Origin: Rhodovulum tesquicola
GTDB taxonomy: Bacteria; Pseudomonadota; Alphaproteobacteria; Rhodobacterales; Rhodobacteraceae
Direction of reading: 5' to 3'
DNA length: 64,000 nt
NCBI RefSeq assembly: GCF_024128855.1
Contig: NZ_JAMYDV010000008.1
Location: 62,001-126,000 of the forward strand
Numbering within the stretch: position 1 is the first letter of the stretch; each line of letters opens with the position of its first letter. This document shows, in pieces, positions 20,311 to 29,610 of this stretch. The notes beneath the pieces were generated by a model. That model was not told the origin of the DNA, did no database searches, and saw only the letters and a list, made by a program, of their open reading frames with translations. The position numbers and the translations under genes are program-made.

Positions 20311-21621
20311 CTATGCCGGTTCGCCGAAAACCCGGGCAAAGATCGTGTCGACATGCCTGGTGTGATAGCCGAGGTCGAATTTCTCGTCGATCTCGGCGGG
20401 GCTCAGCGCGGCGGTCACCTCCGCGTCGGCCAGCAGTTCCTCGCGGAAATCCTTGCCTTCCTCCCAGACCTTCATCGCGTTGCGCTGCACCAGCCGATAG
20501 GCATCCTCGCGCGAGACGCCCGCCTGCGTCAGCGCCAGAAGCACCCGCTGGGACATGACCAGCCCCTTGAACTTGTTCATGTTCTTCAGCATCGCCTCGG
20601 GATAGATCACCAGCTTGTCGATCACCCCCGCCAGCCGGTTCAGCGCGAAATCCAGCGTCACGGTCGCATCGGGCGCAATCCCGCGCTCGACCGAGGAATG
20701 GCTGATGTCGCGCTCGTGCCACAGCGCGACATTCTCCAGCGCCGGGATCACCGTCGCGCGCACCAGCCGCGCAAGGCCGGTCAGGTTCTCGGTCAGCACC
20801 GGGTTACGCTTGTGCGGCATGGCGGAACTGCCCTTCTGGCCTGCGGAAAAGAACTCCTCGGCCTCCAGTACCTCGGTGCGCTGCATGTGGCGCACTTCGA
20901 TGGCGATGTTCTCGATCGAACTGGCGATCACGCCCAGCGTGGCGAAGAACATGGCATGCCGGTCGCGCGGGATCACCTGGGTCGAGATCGGCTCTGGCGT
21001 CAGGCCCAGCATCTTGCAGACATGCTCTTCCACGCGCGGGTCGATATTGGCGAATGTGCCGACCGCGCCGGAAATCGCGCCGGTGGCAATCTCGGCCCGC
21101 GCGGCCCGAAGGCGGGCGCGGTTGCGGTCCATCTCGGCGTAGAAACGCGCGAAGGTCAGGCCCATGGTGGTGGGTTCGGCATGGATGCCGTGGCTGCGCC
21201 CGATCCGGACCGTGTCCTTGTGCTCGTAGGCGCGGCGCTTGAGCGCGGCGAGCACCTTGTCCAGATCGGCCAGCAGGATATCGGCGGCGCGCGTCAGCTG
21301 CACGTTCAGGCAGGTGTCCAGCACGTCGGACGAGGTCATGCCCTGATGGACGAAGCGCGCCTCCTCGCTGCCGACATGCTCGGCCAGATGGGTCAGGAAG
21401 GCGATCACGTCATGCCTGGTCACCGCCTCGATCTCGTCGATGCGGGCGACGTCGAATTCCACGTCCTTGGCCTTCCAGACCGCCGCGGCGTTCTCCTTCG
21501 GGATCACCCCCAGTTCGGCCATGGCGTCGCAGGCATGGGCCTCGATCTCGAACCAGATGCGGAACCGGGTCGCGGGCTCCCAGATGGCGGTCATCTCGGG
21601 GCGGGCATAGCGGGGGATCAT
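20311..21621 (-). CDS. purB: Adenylosuccinate lyase
   Basis: 436 aa, fumarase/aspartase superfamily, with the signature loop GSSAMPHKRNPVLTEN and the catalytic His region TSSDVLDT. Catalyses two steps in purine synthesis: SAICAR to AICAR and adenylosuccinate to AMP. Normal length. Divergent from the DUF6314 gene. Confidence 0.97.
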   Translation of the reverse strand: MIPRYARPEMTAIWEPATRFRIWFEIEAHACDAMAELGVIPKENAAAVWKAKDVEFDVARIDEIEAVTRHDVIAFLTHLAEHVGSEEARFVHQGMTSSDVLDTCLNVQLTRAADILLADLDKVLAALKRRAYEHKDTVRIGRSHGIHAEPTTMGLTFARFYAEMDRNRARLRAARAEIATGAISGAVGTFANIDPRVEEHVCKMLGLTPEPISTQVIPRDRHAMFFATLGVIASSIENIAIEVRHMQRTEVLEAEEFFSAGQKGSSAMPHKRNPVLTENLTGLARLVRATVIPALENVALWHERDISHSSVERGIAPDATVTLDFALNRLAGVIDKLVIYPEAMLKNMNKFKGLVMSQRVLLALTQAGVSREDAYRLVQRNAMKVWEEGKDFREELLADAEVTAALSPAEIDEKFDLGYHTRHVDTIFARVFGEPA

Positions 21622-21695
21622 GGGCGGCCTCTTGGACAGGATTTCCGCGGTCTGATACCCGTTGGGGCGGGGCGCGACAAGAAGCGGGGGCGGGG

Positions 21696-22145
21696 ATGCC
21701 GGATCTGGAGGCGTTTGCCGGGGAATGGCGGCTTGATCGGGTGATCGAGGATGCCCGGGCAGGCCATGCCGCGCGGTTCGAGGGACGGGCCGTCTTCGCC
21801 CCCGGCAAGGCGGGGCTGGTCCAGGCCGAGACCGGCAGGCTGCACCTGCCGGGCCATGCGCCCATGACCGCAGAGCGGCGCTATCTGTGGCGGCAGGGGG
21901 CTTCGGGGATCGAGGTCTTCTTCGAGGACGGCCGGTTCTTTCACGCCATCGCGCCCGGCCCGCATGCGCAGGCCCTGCATGACTGCCCGCCCGACCGCTA
22001 CGAGGTCGGCTATGATTTCGCCCGCTGGCCCGACTGGTCCAGCCTCTGGCGCGTCACGGGGCCGCGCAAGGACTATGCGATGCGCTCGGTCTATACGCGG
22101 CTCGGGGCTTGCGCGGGGGGCGGGGCTGGGGCAGAAGTCGAATGA
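21696..22145 (+). CDS. DUF6314 family protein
   Basis: 149 aa, no membrane segment or signal. Conserved features: FAGEWRLDRVIED near the start, FFEDGRFFH in the middle, and CPPDRYEVGYDF / WRVTGPRKDYAM near the end, matching the small DUF6314 family of unknown function. Probably a beta-barrel lipocalin-like fold, by inference from the alternating strands. Lies directly before bioY; its stop overlaps an upstream in-frame ATG of that gene. Confidence 0.75.
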   Translation: MPDLEAFAGEWRLDRVIEDARAGHAARFEGRAVFAPGKAGLVQAETGRLHLPGHAPMTAERRYLWRQGASGIEVFFEDGRFFHAIAPGPHAQALHDCPPDRYEVGYDFARWPDWSSLWRVTGPRKDYAMRSVYTRLGACAGGGAGAEVE

Positions 22146-22177
22146 AGAGAAAAAACCAGCCGAACGGAGAGACCGAG

Positions 22178-22777
22178 ATGGCCAAGGCCCTGACCGGCAA
22201 GGTTCTTGCCGAAACCCTGCTGCCCGAAGGCGGCGTCGCGCTGCGCGTGAAACAGGCGCTGCTGGTGGTGGCGGGCATCGCCGCGCTGGCAGTCGCGGCG
22301 AAGATCAAGGTGCCGATGTGGCCGGTGCCGATCACCATGGGCACCTTCGCGGTGCTGGCCATCGGCGTGGCCTACGGGCCGAGGCTGGGCCTTGCGACGA
22401 TCCTGGGCTACATGCTGGTGGGCGCGCTGGGCTATGATGTCTTCGTGGGATCGAGCGCCGAGGTGGCGGGCCTGACCTACATGATGGGCGCCACCGGCGG
22501 CTATCTGGTCGGCTATGTGCTGGCGGTGGTGGCGCTGGGCTTTGCCGCGCGCGCCGGATGGGACCGCTCGATGGGCCGGATGGCGGCGGCGCTGCTGCTG
22601 GGCAACGCGCTGATCTATGTGCCGGGCCTTCTGTGGCTTGGCCATCTCTATGGCTGGGAGCAGCCGATTCTGGCCTGGGGCCTGACGCCCTTCCTGATCG
22701 GGGATGCGCTGAAGCTGGGTCTGGCGGCGCTGCTGATCCCGGGGCTCTGGGCGCTGATCGGCCGCGCGCGCGGCTGA
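22178..22777 (+). CDS. bioY: Biotin transporter BioY
   Basis: 199 aa with six membrane helices; family motifs VPMWPVPITMGTFAVL and GALGYDVF (S-component of biotin ECF transporters). No bioM or bioN ATPase/T-component genes are adjacent, so this is a solitary BioY, which in some bacteria works alone or with a shared energizer. Two starts are possible: ATG 22142 overlapping the previous stop, or ATG 22178 preceded by CGGAGAGA. I prefer the latter because the extra residues are hydrophilic and atypical. Confidence 0.93.
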   Translation: MAKALTGKVLAETLLPEGGVALRVKQALLVVAGIAALAVAAKIKVPMWPVPITMGTFAVLAIGVAYGPRLGLATILGYMLVGALGYDVFVGSSAEVAGLTYMMGATGGYLVGYVLAVVALGFAARAGWDRSMGRMAAALLLGNALIYVPGLLWLGHLYGWEQPILAWGLTPFLIGDALKLGLAALLIPGLWALIGRARG

Positions 22778-22795
22778 CCTTTCCGGATCGACAGG

Positions 22796-22828
22796 AAGGG
22801 GGCGTGGCCGGCCGGGCCGCGCCCCCTT
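22796..22828 (+). terminator. Strong hairpin terminator after bioY
   Basis: AAGGGGGCGTGGCC pairs with GGCCGCGCCCCCTT over 14 bp with one G-U pair and a 5-nt loop, beginning 18 bp after the bioY stop. The stem ends in A-T pairs but the U tract is poor. Confidence 0.75.
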
Positions 22829-22860
22829 GACGTTCGGGACATCGGGACCGTGGTGCCATG

Positions 22861-22882
22861 GGTATTTTTGCCAAGAAGAAGC
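22861..22882. repeat. Short dispersed repeat, copy 2 (GGTATTTTTGCCAAGAAGAA)
   Basis: Opposite orientation to the copy at 11192-11214. Preceded by ATG, it could read MGIFAKKK, but the 28-codon frame has no ribosome binding site. It looks like a Rhodobacteraceae-type intergenic motif of unknown function. Confidence 0.5.
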
Positions 22883-22951
22883 ACAGGGCGGTGCCCTTGA
22901 CCGACCCCGACGGCCCCTGCGCCGGCGGCCGGGATCGGGATTGATCGGCCC

Positions 22952-23779
22952 ATGTCCGCCGCCGATCCGATCCTGCAGAGCCACCTGCCGCACACGCCCT
23001 GGGCCGAGCCTGCGATGCGGCGCCTGCCGGGCATCCAGCCGCTGGAGATGGCGGACTGGCTGGTGGTGGACGACGCCCATGCCGGGCAGATGGCCGCGCG
23101 CGACCGGCTGATCGCGACACGCCCCGCCGAGGTTCATGCGCTGACCGAGGGCGCGCGGGCGGCGGCCGGGGAACTGCTCGACACGGTTCTGGCCCTGCTG
23201 GCCGGGCGCGGCGATTTCGCGGTCGGGGGCGACGCGGTGATCCGGCCCGATGGCGTCCGCGTGCCGCTCGACCGGGCGGCGCCGCTGCTGACGCTGGGCC
23301 GGTTGGTGCAGGAGGATTTCTGCCTCTTGCAGCCGGGGGCGGGCGGGCTGCCGGTGCTGACAGGCGCGATCCTGTGCTTTCCGGCCAGTTGGATGCTGGC
23401 GGAAAAGCTCGGCCGCCCGCTGGGGCCGATCCACGCCCCGGTGCCGCAATATGATGCCGCCCTTGCCGCGCGGGTCGAGCGGCTGTTCGTCGGTCTGCGC
23501 CCGGGGCGTGCCCTGTGGCGGGCGAACGCGCATTACTATACCGACCCCGCGCTGTTCCAGCCGCGCCCCGAATCCGCGCCGCGCGCCAAGGTGAAGGGAC
23601 CCGCACCCTTCCTGCGCAGCGAGCGGCAGGTGCTGGTCCGGCTGCCCGTGAGCGGCGCCGTGATCTTTTCGATCCATACCTGGGTCGTCGCCTTCGACAG
23701 CCTGACGGACAGCCAGCGCGCCGCGCTGGACGCCCATCCGATCGGCTATGACCCGGCCCGCCCGATCCCGGGGGGCTAG
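22952..23779 (+). CDS. DUF3445 protein, haem-dependent oxidative N-demethylase family
   Basis: 275 aa. Conserved DUF3445 features include the PWAEPAMRRLPGIQPL start, the LVQEDFCLL motif, a central CFPASWMLAEKLGRPL followed by IHAPVP, and a late LRSERQVLVRLP...VFSIHTWV-type segment. Members studied in Pseudomonas are haem enzymes that demethylate amines oxidatively. The His in GPIHAPVP is a candidate haem ligand by inference. Its end overlaps the convergent phosphatidyltransferase gene by 4 bp. Confidence 0.8.
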   Translation: MSAADPILQSHLPHTPWAEPAMRRLPGIQPLEMADWLVVDDAHAGQMAARDRLIATRPAEVHALTEGARAAAGELLDTVLALLAGRGDFAVGGDAVIRPDGVRVPLDRAAPLLTLGRLVQEDFCLLQPGAGGLPVLTGAILCFPASWMLAEKLGRPLGPIHAPVPQYDAALAARVERLFVGLRPGRALWRANAHYYTDPALFQPRPESAPRAKVKGPAPFLRSERQVLVRLPVSGAVIFSIHTWVVAFDSLTDSQRAALDAHPIGYDPARPIPGG

Positions 23780-24390
23780 TCTTGCGGCGGAAAGACCCGC
23801 CGCGCCAGCAGCACCCGCGCCCCCGCGGTGACGAAGCACAGCGCGCCGAAGGCCCAGGCCAGCGGCGCGAACCATCCCGGCCAGAGGCAGAGCGCGACGA
23901 AGAAGGCGATGGTTTCCGTCCCCTCCAGCAACCCGCCGGTGAAATAGAGCGATTTCACCCCCCGCGCGCGGGTTTCCAGCCCGCGCCGCTCGGCCAGGAT
24001 GGCGAAGCCCAGAAAGCTGGCCCCGTTGACATAGAAGCTGAGCAGCAGGAACGCGCCTGCCGCCCCGTGCGCGGCCGGGTCCAGCAGCACGAAGCCCAGC
24101 GGCACCGCGCCGTAGAACAGGAAATCGCTGACGATATCGAGAAAGCCGCCGAAATCGGTCTTGCGGCTGGCGCGCGCCACCGCGCCGTCCAGCCCGTCGG
24201 CCAGACGGCTGGCCAGCAGCGGGACAAGCGCCAGAAGCGTCAGCCCCAGCGCGATCAGGCCCGCCGCCGCCAGCCCCAGCGCCAGCCCGGCCAGCGTCAC
24301 CGCATCCGCCGTGACCCCGCGCGCGGCCAGCGCCCGCCCCGCCCGGTCGAGCGGCGGGTCGATCAAGCGGCGCATGATCCCGTCCAGCAT
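23776..24390 (-). CDS. CDP-alcohol phosphatidyltransferase family protein
   Basis: 204 aa integral membrane enzyme with the full CDP-alcohol motif D-x2-DG-x2-AR-x8-G-x3-D-x3-D, read in DGLDGAVARASRKTDFGG and FLDIVSD (about residues 61-86). It would join a CDP-linked diglyceride to a small alcohol in phospholipid synthesis; the acceptor cannot be decided from sequence. Start ATG 24390 has a GGGGGGTGG ribosome binding site that lies in a possible hairpin (see 24398-24447). Confidence 0.85.
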   Translation of the reverse strand: MLDGIMRRLIDPPLDRAGRALAARGVTADAVTLAGLALGLAAAGLIALGLTLLALVPLLASRLADGLDGAVARASRKTDFGGFLDIVSDFLFYGAVPLGFVLLDPAAHGAAGAFLLLSFYVNGASFLGFAILAERRGLETRARGVKSLYFTGGLLEGTETIAFFVALCLWPGWFAPLAWAFGALCFVTAGARVLLARRVFPPQD

Positions 24391-24397
24391 CGCCACC

Positions 24398-24447
24398 CCC
24401 CCTTGCTCGCCAAGCTGTCGGCCGAACGCGCCGCCCGCGCAAGGGGG
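24398..24447 (-). promoter_or_regulatory. Hairpin that can sequester the ribosome binding site of the phosphatidyltransferase gene
   Basis: In the leftward transcript CCCCCTTGC (24439-24447) can pair over 9 bp with GCAAGGGGG (24398-24406), whose G run is the ribosome binding site 8 nt before the start at 24390. A smaller alternative hairpin CTTG-GCGAG-CAAG uses part of the same arm. The rest of the 229-bp gap to tyrS shows only GC-rich short repeats. Confidence 0.4.
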
Positions 24448-24619
24448 CTTGCGGCAATGTGAGCGCGCCGCGGATGCGTGACGCGTCGTGCAGGCCATCC
24501 CCCCGCCGCCCGTGGCGGGCGAATCCCCGGGCGGGCCGCCGCGATCACGGGCGCCGCGTCGGGGCCGCAAGCCGGGGAAGACGCGGAACGGCGGGCAGGG
24601 GATCGCCGCGGGGCGGCTC

Positions 24620-25873
24620 TCAGCCCGCGATTCGCACCAGCGCGTGACGCTTCTTGCCGGCCGAAAGCTTGATCGGCTCGGCCAGCATCGCCGCGTCGAT
24701 CACCAGCCCGGCATCGGACAGAAGCTCGTCGTTCAGCCGCGCGCCGCCCTCGGCGATCAGCCGCTTGGCCTCCTTGCCCGATTTCGCCAGCCCCGCCCGG
24801 GTGATGAGCTGCACCACCGGAATGCCGTCCGCGATCTCGGCCGCACTCAGCGCCAGCGTGGGCAGATCCTCGCCCAGCCCGCCCTTCTCGAACACCTCGC
24901 GCGCGGTCGCCTCGGCGGCCTCGGCCGCGTTGGCCCCGTGGCAGAGCGTCGTCACGGCATTCGCAAGCACGATCTTGGCCGCGTTGATCTCGGCCCCTTC
25001 CAGCGCGCCCAGCCGGTTGCACTCGTCCAGCGGCATTTCGGTGTAAAGCCGCAGGAAGCGGCCCACATCGGCATCGGCGGTGTTGCGCCAGAACTGCCAG
25101 AACTCGTAAGGGCTGCGCATCTCGGCATTCAGCCAGACCGCGCCGCCCGCGCTCTTGCCCATCTTGGCGCCATCGGCCGTGGTCAGCAGCGGCGAGGTCA
25201 GCCCGTAGACCTCGTGATCGAGGATGCGCCGCGTCAGGTCGATGCCGTTGACGATATTGCCCCACTGGTCCGACCCGCCCATCTGCAACCGGCAGCCATA
25301 GCGGCGGTTCAGTTCCAGGAAGTCATAGGCCTGAAGGATCATGTAGTTGAATTCGAGGAAGGACAGCGACTGCTCGCGATCCAGCCGCGATTTCACGGAC
25401 TCGAAGGACAGCATCCGGTTGACCGAGAAATGCCGCCCGATATCGCGCAGGAAATCCAGGTAGTTCAGGCTGTCCAGCCATTCGGCATTGTTCAGCATCA
25501 GCGCGTCGGTCGGCCCCGCGCCATAGTCGAGATACTTGCCGAAGACCTGCTTCATCCCCGCGATATTGGCCTCGATCTGGTCGGGGCCCAGCAGCGGGCG
25601 TTCGTCCGAGCGGAACGAGGGATCGCCCACCTTGGTCGTGCCGCCCCCCATCAGCGTGATCGGCCTGTGGCCGGTCTTCTGCAACCAGCGCAGCATCATG
25701 ATATTCAGCAGATGCCCCACATGCAGCGAGGCCGCCGTCGCGTCATAACCGATATAGGCGGTGACCACCCCCTGGCTCAGCGCCTCGTCGAGGCCCTGAT
25801 AATCGGTGCAGTCGGCCAGGTAGCCGCGCTCGATCATCACGCGCAGGAAGTCCGATTTCGGGTGATAGGTCAT
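24620..25873 (-). CDS. tyrS: Tyrosine--tRNA ligase
   Basis: 417 aa class I synthetase: HIGH-type motif HVGHLLNI near residue 50, KMSKS-type motif KMGKSAG, and a C-terminal S4 RNA-binding domain ([20 protein letters not shown]). Charges tRNA-Tyr. Start ATG 25873 matches the family's usual beginning; the open frame that continues upstream overlaps anmK and is not coding. Divergent from anmK across 66 bp. Confidence 0.96.
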   Translation of the reverse strand: MTYHPKSDFLRVMIERGYLADCTDYQGLDEALSQGVVTAYIGYDATAASLHVGHLLNIMMLRWLQKTGHRPITLMGGGTTKVGDPSFRSDERPLLGPDQIEANIAGMKQVFGKYLDYGAGPTDALMLNNAEWLDSLNYLDFLRDIGRHFSVNRMLSFESVKSRLDREQSLSFLEFNYMILQAYDFLELNRRYGCRLQMGGSDQWGNIVNGIDLTRRILDHEVYGLTSPLLTTADGAKMGKSAGGAVWLNAEMRSPYEFWQFWRNTADADVGRFLRLYTEMPLDECNRLGALEGAEINAAKIVLANAVTTLCHGANAAEAAEATAREVFEKGGLGEDLPTLALSAAEIADGIPVVQLITRAGLAKSGKEAKRLIAEGGARLNDELLSDAGLVIDAAMLAEPIKLSAGKKRHALVRIAG

Positions 25874-25939
25874 CGCCTCTTGTCCCTGGGGGTGGTTTTG
25901 GCCAGTGATATATCGGGCAGGCCGCAGAAGGGAAAGGCC

Positions 25940-27046
25940 ATGTTGAAAACCGCGCCTGTGCGCGCCCTGGGCACGATGTCGGGCACCTCGCTCGACGGGG
26001 TGGATGCCGCCGTGGTCCTGACCGATGGCGTGGCGATCATGGGTTTCGGCGAGACCGCCTATCGCCCCTACACGCCCGGGGAACGCGCCGTGCTGGCCGA
26101 AGCCCTGGGCCGCTGGCCGGATGATCCGGGTGTCGAGGAGGCCGTCGAACTTGTCGAGACCGCCCATGCCGAGGTGATGGCGCGGTTTTCGGATGTGGCG
26201 ATCGCGGGCTTTCACGGCCAGACGCTGGCGCATGATCCGCGCGGGCGGGGGACGCATCAGGCGGGCTGTGGCCGCGTGCTGGCCGAGGTGCTGGGCCTGC
26301 CGGTGGTGTGGGATTTCCGGTCTGCCGATGTGCGGCTGGGCGGGCAGGGGGCGCCGCTGGCGCCGTTCTTCCACTTCGCCTGTGCGACATGGATCGGCGC
26401 GCGGGCGCCCTTGGCCTTTGTCAATCTGGGCGGCGTGGGCAACCTGACCTGGGTCGATCCCCGGCTTGACCGGCCCGAGGCGCCCGGCGCGCTGCTGGCC
26501 TTCGACACCGGCCCCGCGAATGCGCCCATCGACGACCTGATGCGGGCGCGGCTTGGCCAGGATTGCGACCGCGACGGGGCGCTGGCCGCCACGGGCCAGG
26601 TGGATCAGCGCGTGATCGCCGCCTTCCTTGCCCATCCGCATTTCCGGCGGATGCCGCCCAAATCGCTGGACCGGAACGATTTCGCCACGCTCGGCGCGCA
26701 GGTGGCCGGGCTGTCCGACGCCGATGCGGCCGCCACGCTGACCGCCGCGGCCGCCGCCGCGGTTGCCGCCGGGCTGGATCATTGCCCGACGCGGCCCGAC
26801 CGGTTGCTGGTCACCGGCGGCGGGCGGTCGAACCCGGTGATGATGGAAATGCTTGCCGCGCGCAGCGGCCTGCCGGTCGATCCGGTCGAGGCGGTGGGGC
26901 TGGATGGCGACATGCTCGAGGCGCAGGCTTTCGCCTATCTCGCGGTGCGGGTGGCGCGCGGGTTGCCGACCACCTGTCCCGCGACCACGGGCGTTGCCGC
27001 GGCGGTGGGGGGCGGCATCGTCAGCCGCCCGCCGGGGGCGACCTGA
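25940..27046 (+). CDS. anmK: Anhydro-N-acetylmuramic acid kinase
   Basis: 368 aa ASKHA-fold kinase with [14 protein letters not shown] at residues 11-24, the phosphate-binding NLGGVGNLT and late VTGGGRSNP motifs. Phosphorylates and opens 1,6-anhydroMurNAc released from recycled peptidoglycan, giving MurNAc-6-phosphate. Start preceded by GAAGGGAAAGG. Convergent with the cupin gene, 3 bp apart. Confidence 0.95.
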   Translation: MLKTAPVRALGTMSGTSLDGVDAAVVLTDGVAIMGFGETAYRPYTPGERAVLAEALGRWPDDPGVEEAVELVETAHAEVMARFSDVAIAGFHGQTLAHDPRGRGTHQAGCGRVLAEVLGLPVVWDFRSADVRLGGQGAPLAPFFHFACATWIGARAPLAFVNLGGVGNLTWVDPRLDRPEAPGALLAFDTGPANAPIDDLMRARLGQDCDRDGALAATGQVDQRVIAAFLAHPHFRRMPPKSLDRNDFATLGAQVAGLSDADAAATLTAAAAAAVAAGLDHCPTRPDRLLVTGGGRSNPVMMEMLAARSGLPVDPVEAVGLDGDMLEAQAFAYLAVRVARGLPTTCPATTGVAAAVGGGIVSRPPGAT

Positions 27047-27049
27047 GCC

Positions 27050-27484
27050 TCAGCCCGCCGCGCCCGGAATGTCGAAGCCGGGCGGCGCCATCTCGAACCC
27101 GTCAAAGCGGAAACCCGGGCTGACCGTGCAGCCGACCAGCGTCCAGCCGCCCAGCGGGCGCGCCGCCTGCCAGTGATGGGCGGGCACCAGGATCTGCGGC
27201 CGCTCGCCCGCCGCAAGGTCGATACCCAGCCGATGCGCCACCGCCGGGCCGTCGGCGCGTTCGGCGATGCGCAGTTCCAGCGGCGCGCCGGCGTGGAAAT
27301 GCCAGATCTCGGCGGCATCCACCCGATGCCAGTGGCTGTGCTGTCCCTCGGCCAGCAGGTAATGGATCGCGGTGCCCACGGGCCGCGCGCCCTGCGCGGC
27401 CTCGGCGCGCCATGTCTCGCGATACCAGCCGCCTTCGGGATGGGGCTGCAATGCCAGAAGGGCGATGATCTGGTCGGCGGTCAT
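27050..27484 (-). CDS. Cupin domain protein (DUF985)
   Basis: 144 aa. Begins LLALQPHPEGGWYRETWRA and carries HSHWHRVDAAEIWHFHAG, the conserved core of the DUF985/cupin_5 family (beta-barrel; histidines could bind metal). The late motif PAHHWQAARPLGGWTLVGC and SPGF are also typical. No experimentally proven enzymatic role is known to me. Start ATG 27484 gives the family's normal N-terminus. Confidence 0.85.
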   Translation of the reverse strand: MTADQIIALLALQPHPEGGWYRETWRAEAAQGARPVGTAIHYLLAEGQHSHWHRVDAAEIWHFHAGAPLELRIAERADGPAVAHRLGIDLAAGERPQILVPAHHWQAARPLGGWTLVGCTVSPGFRFDGFEMAPPGFDIPGAAG

Positions 27485-27560
27485 CGGGTCGGGCCTCGGG
27501 TCCGGATCGGCGGGGCAAGGCATCGGTCTTGATGGAATGATGCGCAAAACGACATGGTTC

Positions 27561-27577
27561 TGTCAAAGAAAGTGACA
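27561..27577. promoter_or_regulatory. Inverted repeat TGTCA-N7-TGACA
   Basis: Five-bp perfect arms in the AT-richer part of the 232-bp gap between the cupin gene and the 85-aa gene. Operator-like; one bp shorter than the TGT-N12-ACA spacing of PpsR/CrtJ sites. Confidence 0.4.
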
Positions 27578-27595
27578 TTTTTGGTGCGATGATTG

Positions 27596-27638
27596 CTGCG
27601 TTGCAGAAAATTCTCGTGACCGTATTGCTGCGGCGCAG
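27596..27638. promoter_or_regulatory. Two CTGC-N3-GCAG operator-like palindromes, 32 bp apart
   Basis: CTGCGTTGCAG (27596-27606) and CTGCGGCGCAG (27628-27638), same spacer, start-to-start distance 32 bp (about three helical turns), 79-121 bp before the 85-aa gene. They match the CTGC-N3/4-GCAG site that I recall for PhaR, the polyhydroxyalkanoate regulator of Rhodobacter sphaeroides. Confidence 0.5.
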
Positions 27639-27716
27639 CATATTCTGCATGGCGTGCGCGCACAGGCGGACGGCTCGACCCCGGTGCAAGGCGGGCCGGA
27701 GCAAAGGGACAAAGAG

Positions 27717-27974
27717 ATGGAACCGGATTTCAACGAGATCGACCAGAAGGACGCGACCGAGGCCGCACCCCCCCTCAGCGCCGAGGATATCGCCTCGCGC
27801 ATCCTGGGCTTCACCCGCTTCTGCGCGGGGCAGGCGGGCGAACGGCTGGAACAGGCCGCCCTCAGCCGCGGCTGGATCGACGAACAGGGCCGTCCCACGG
27901 CCGACGGTTGCGCGCTGATCGCCGCGCTGACCAGCCGGGACTGCGCCTACGGCGTCTACCGCCTGCCGGTCTGA
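27717..27974 (+). CDS. Small protein, tandem paralogue 1 (85 aa), function unknown
   Basis: Acidic N-terminus (about 20 residues) then a compact domain ending in RGWIDEQGRPTADGCALIAAL and YGVYRLPV. The last 33 residues align with the neighbouring 63-aa protein at 28071 (shared G-W-I-D, R-P-T-x2-G-x-A-L-I-x-A-L, Y-G-x-Y-R-L-x-V), so the two arose by tandem duplication. No signal or membrane segment. ATG 27717 follows GGGACAAAGAG. Two operator-like palindromes lie upstream. I recognise no known domain. Confidence 0.7.
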   Translation: MEPDFNEIDQKDATEAAPPLSAEDIASRILGFTRFCAGQAGERLEQAALSRGWIDEQGRPTADGCALIAALTSRDCAYGVYRLPV

Positions 27975-28070
27975 AGCGGCCCGCATCGCGATCCCTCGCA
28001 CAACCGTGACTGGTGCGACACATCCGCGCATCTGCGGCGCCCGTAACCGTTGCAGCCAAGGAGATCGCAG

Positions 28071-28262
28071 ATGTCGAACGAAGAGATTGCAGGCCACATC
28101 GTCACCTTCGCCGTGCAATGCGGCAATGCAAGCGACCCGGCCGCGGCCGCCCGGGCGCGCGGCTGGATCGACGACCACGACCGCCCGACCAGCGAGGGCC
28201 GCGCCCTGATCGACGCCCTCGGGCAGCAGTCCCGCTACGGGGCCTACCGCCTGATCGTCTGA
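28071..28262 (+). CDS. Small protein, tandem paralogue 2 (63 aa), function unknown
   Basis: Begins MSNEEIAGHIVTFAVQCGN and ends with the same RGWIDDHDRPTSEGRALIDAL / YGAYRLIV block as the 85-aa protein upstream; it lacks that protein's acidic N-terminal extension. Start ATG 28071 follows an AAGGAGATCG ribosome binding site, which rules out the in-frame ATG at 28050. 96 bp separate the two genes. Convergent with eno, with a hairpin between them. Unknown function. Confidence 0.7.
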   Translation: MSNEEIAGHIVTFAVQCGNASDPAAAARARGWIDDHDRPTSEGRALIDALGQQSRYGAYRLIV

Positions 28263-28263
28263 C

Positions 28264-28283
28264 CGGGCAAATCCTCGCCCGGG
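28264..28283. terminator. Hairpin between paralogue 2 and eno
   Basis: CCGGGC / GCCCGG, 6-bp perfect stem with 8-nt loop in the 28-bp gap between convergent genes. No U run; probably a shared stop for both transcripts. Confidence 0.45.
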
Positions 28284-28290
28284 GGCGGCC

Positions 28291-29610
<1,320 letters not shown>

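Noticed and set aside
22858-22944. 28-codon ORF starting MGIFAKKK
   Set aside because: The start lies in a dispersed repeat, no ribosome binding site, no family.
24391-24619. Possible tRNA or small RNA in the gap before tyrS
   Set aside because: No cloverleaf or CCA-like end found; only GC-rich inverted repeats.
27561-27577. PpsR/CrtJ photosynthesis repressor site
   Set aside because: TGT and ACA are separated by 11, not 12, bases and no photosynthesis gene is present.
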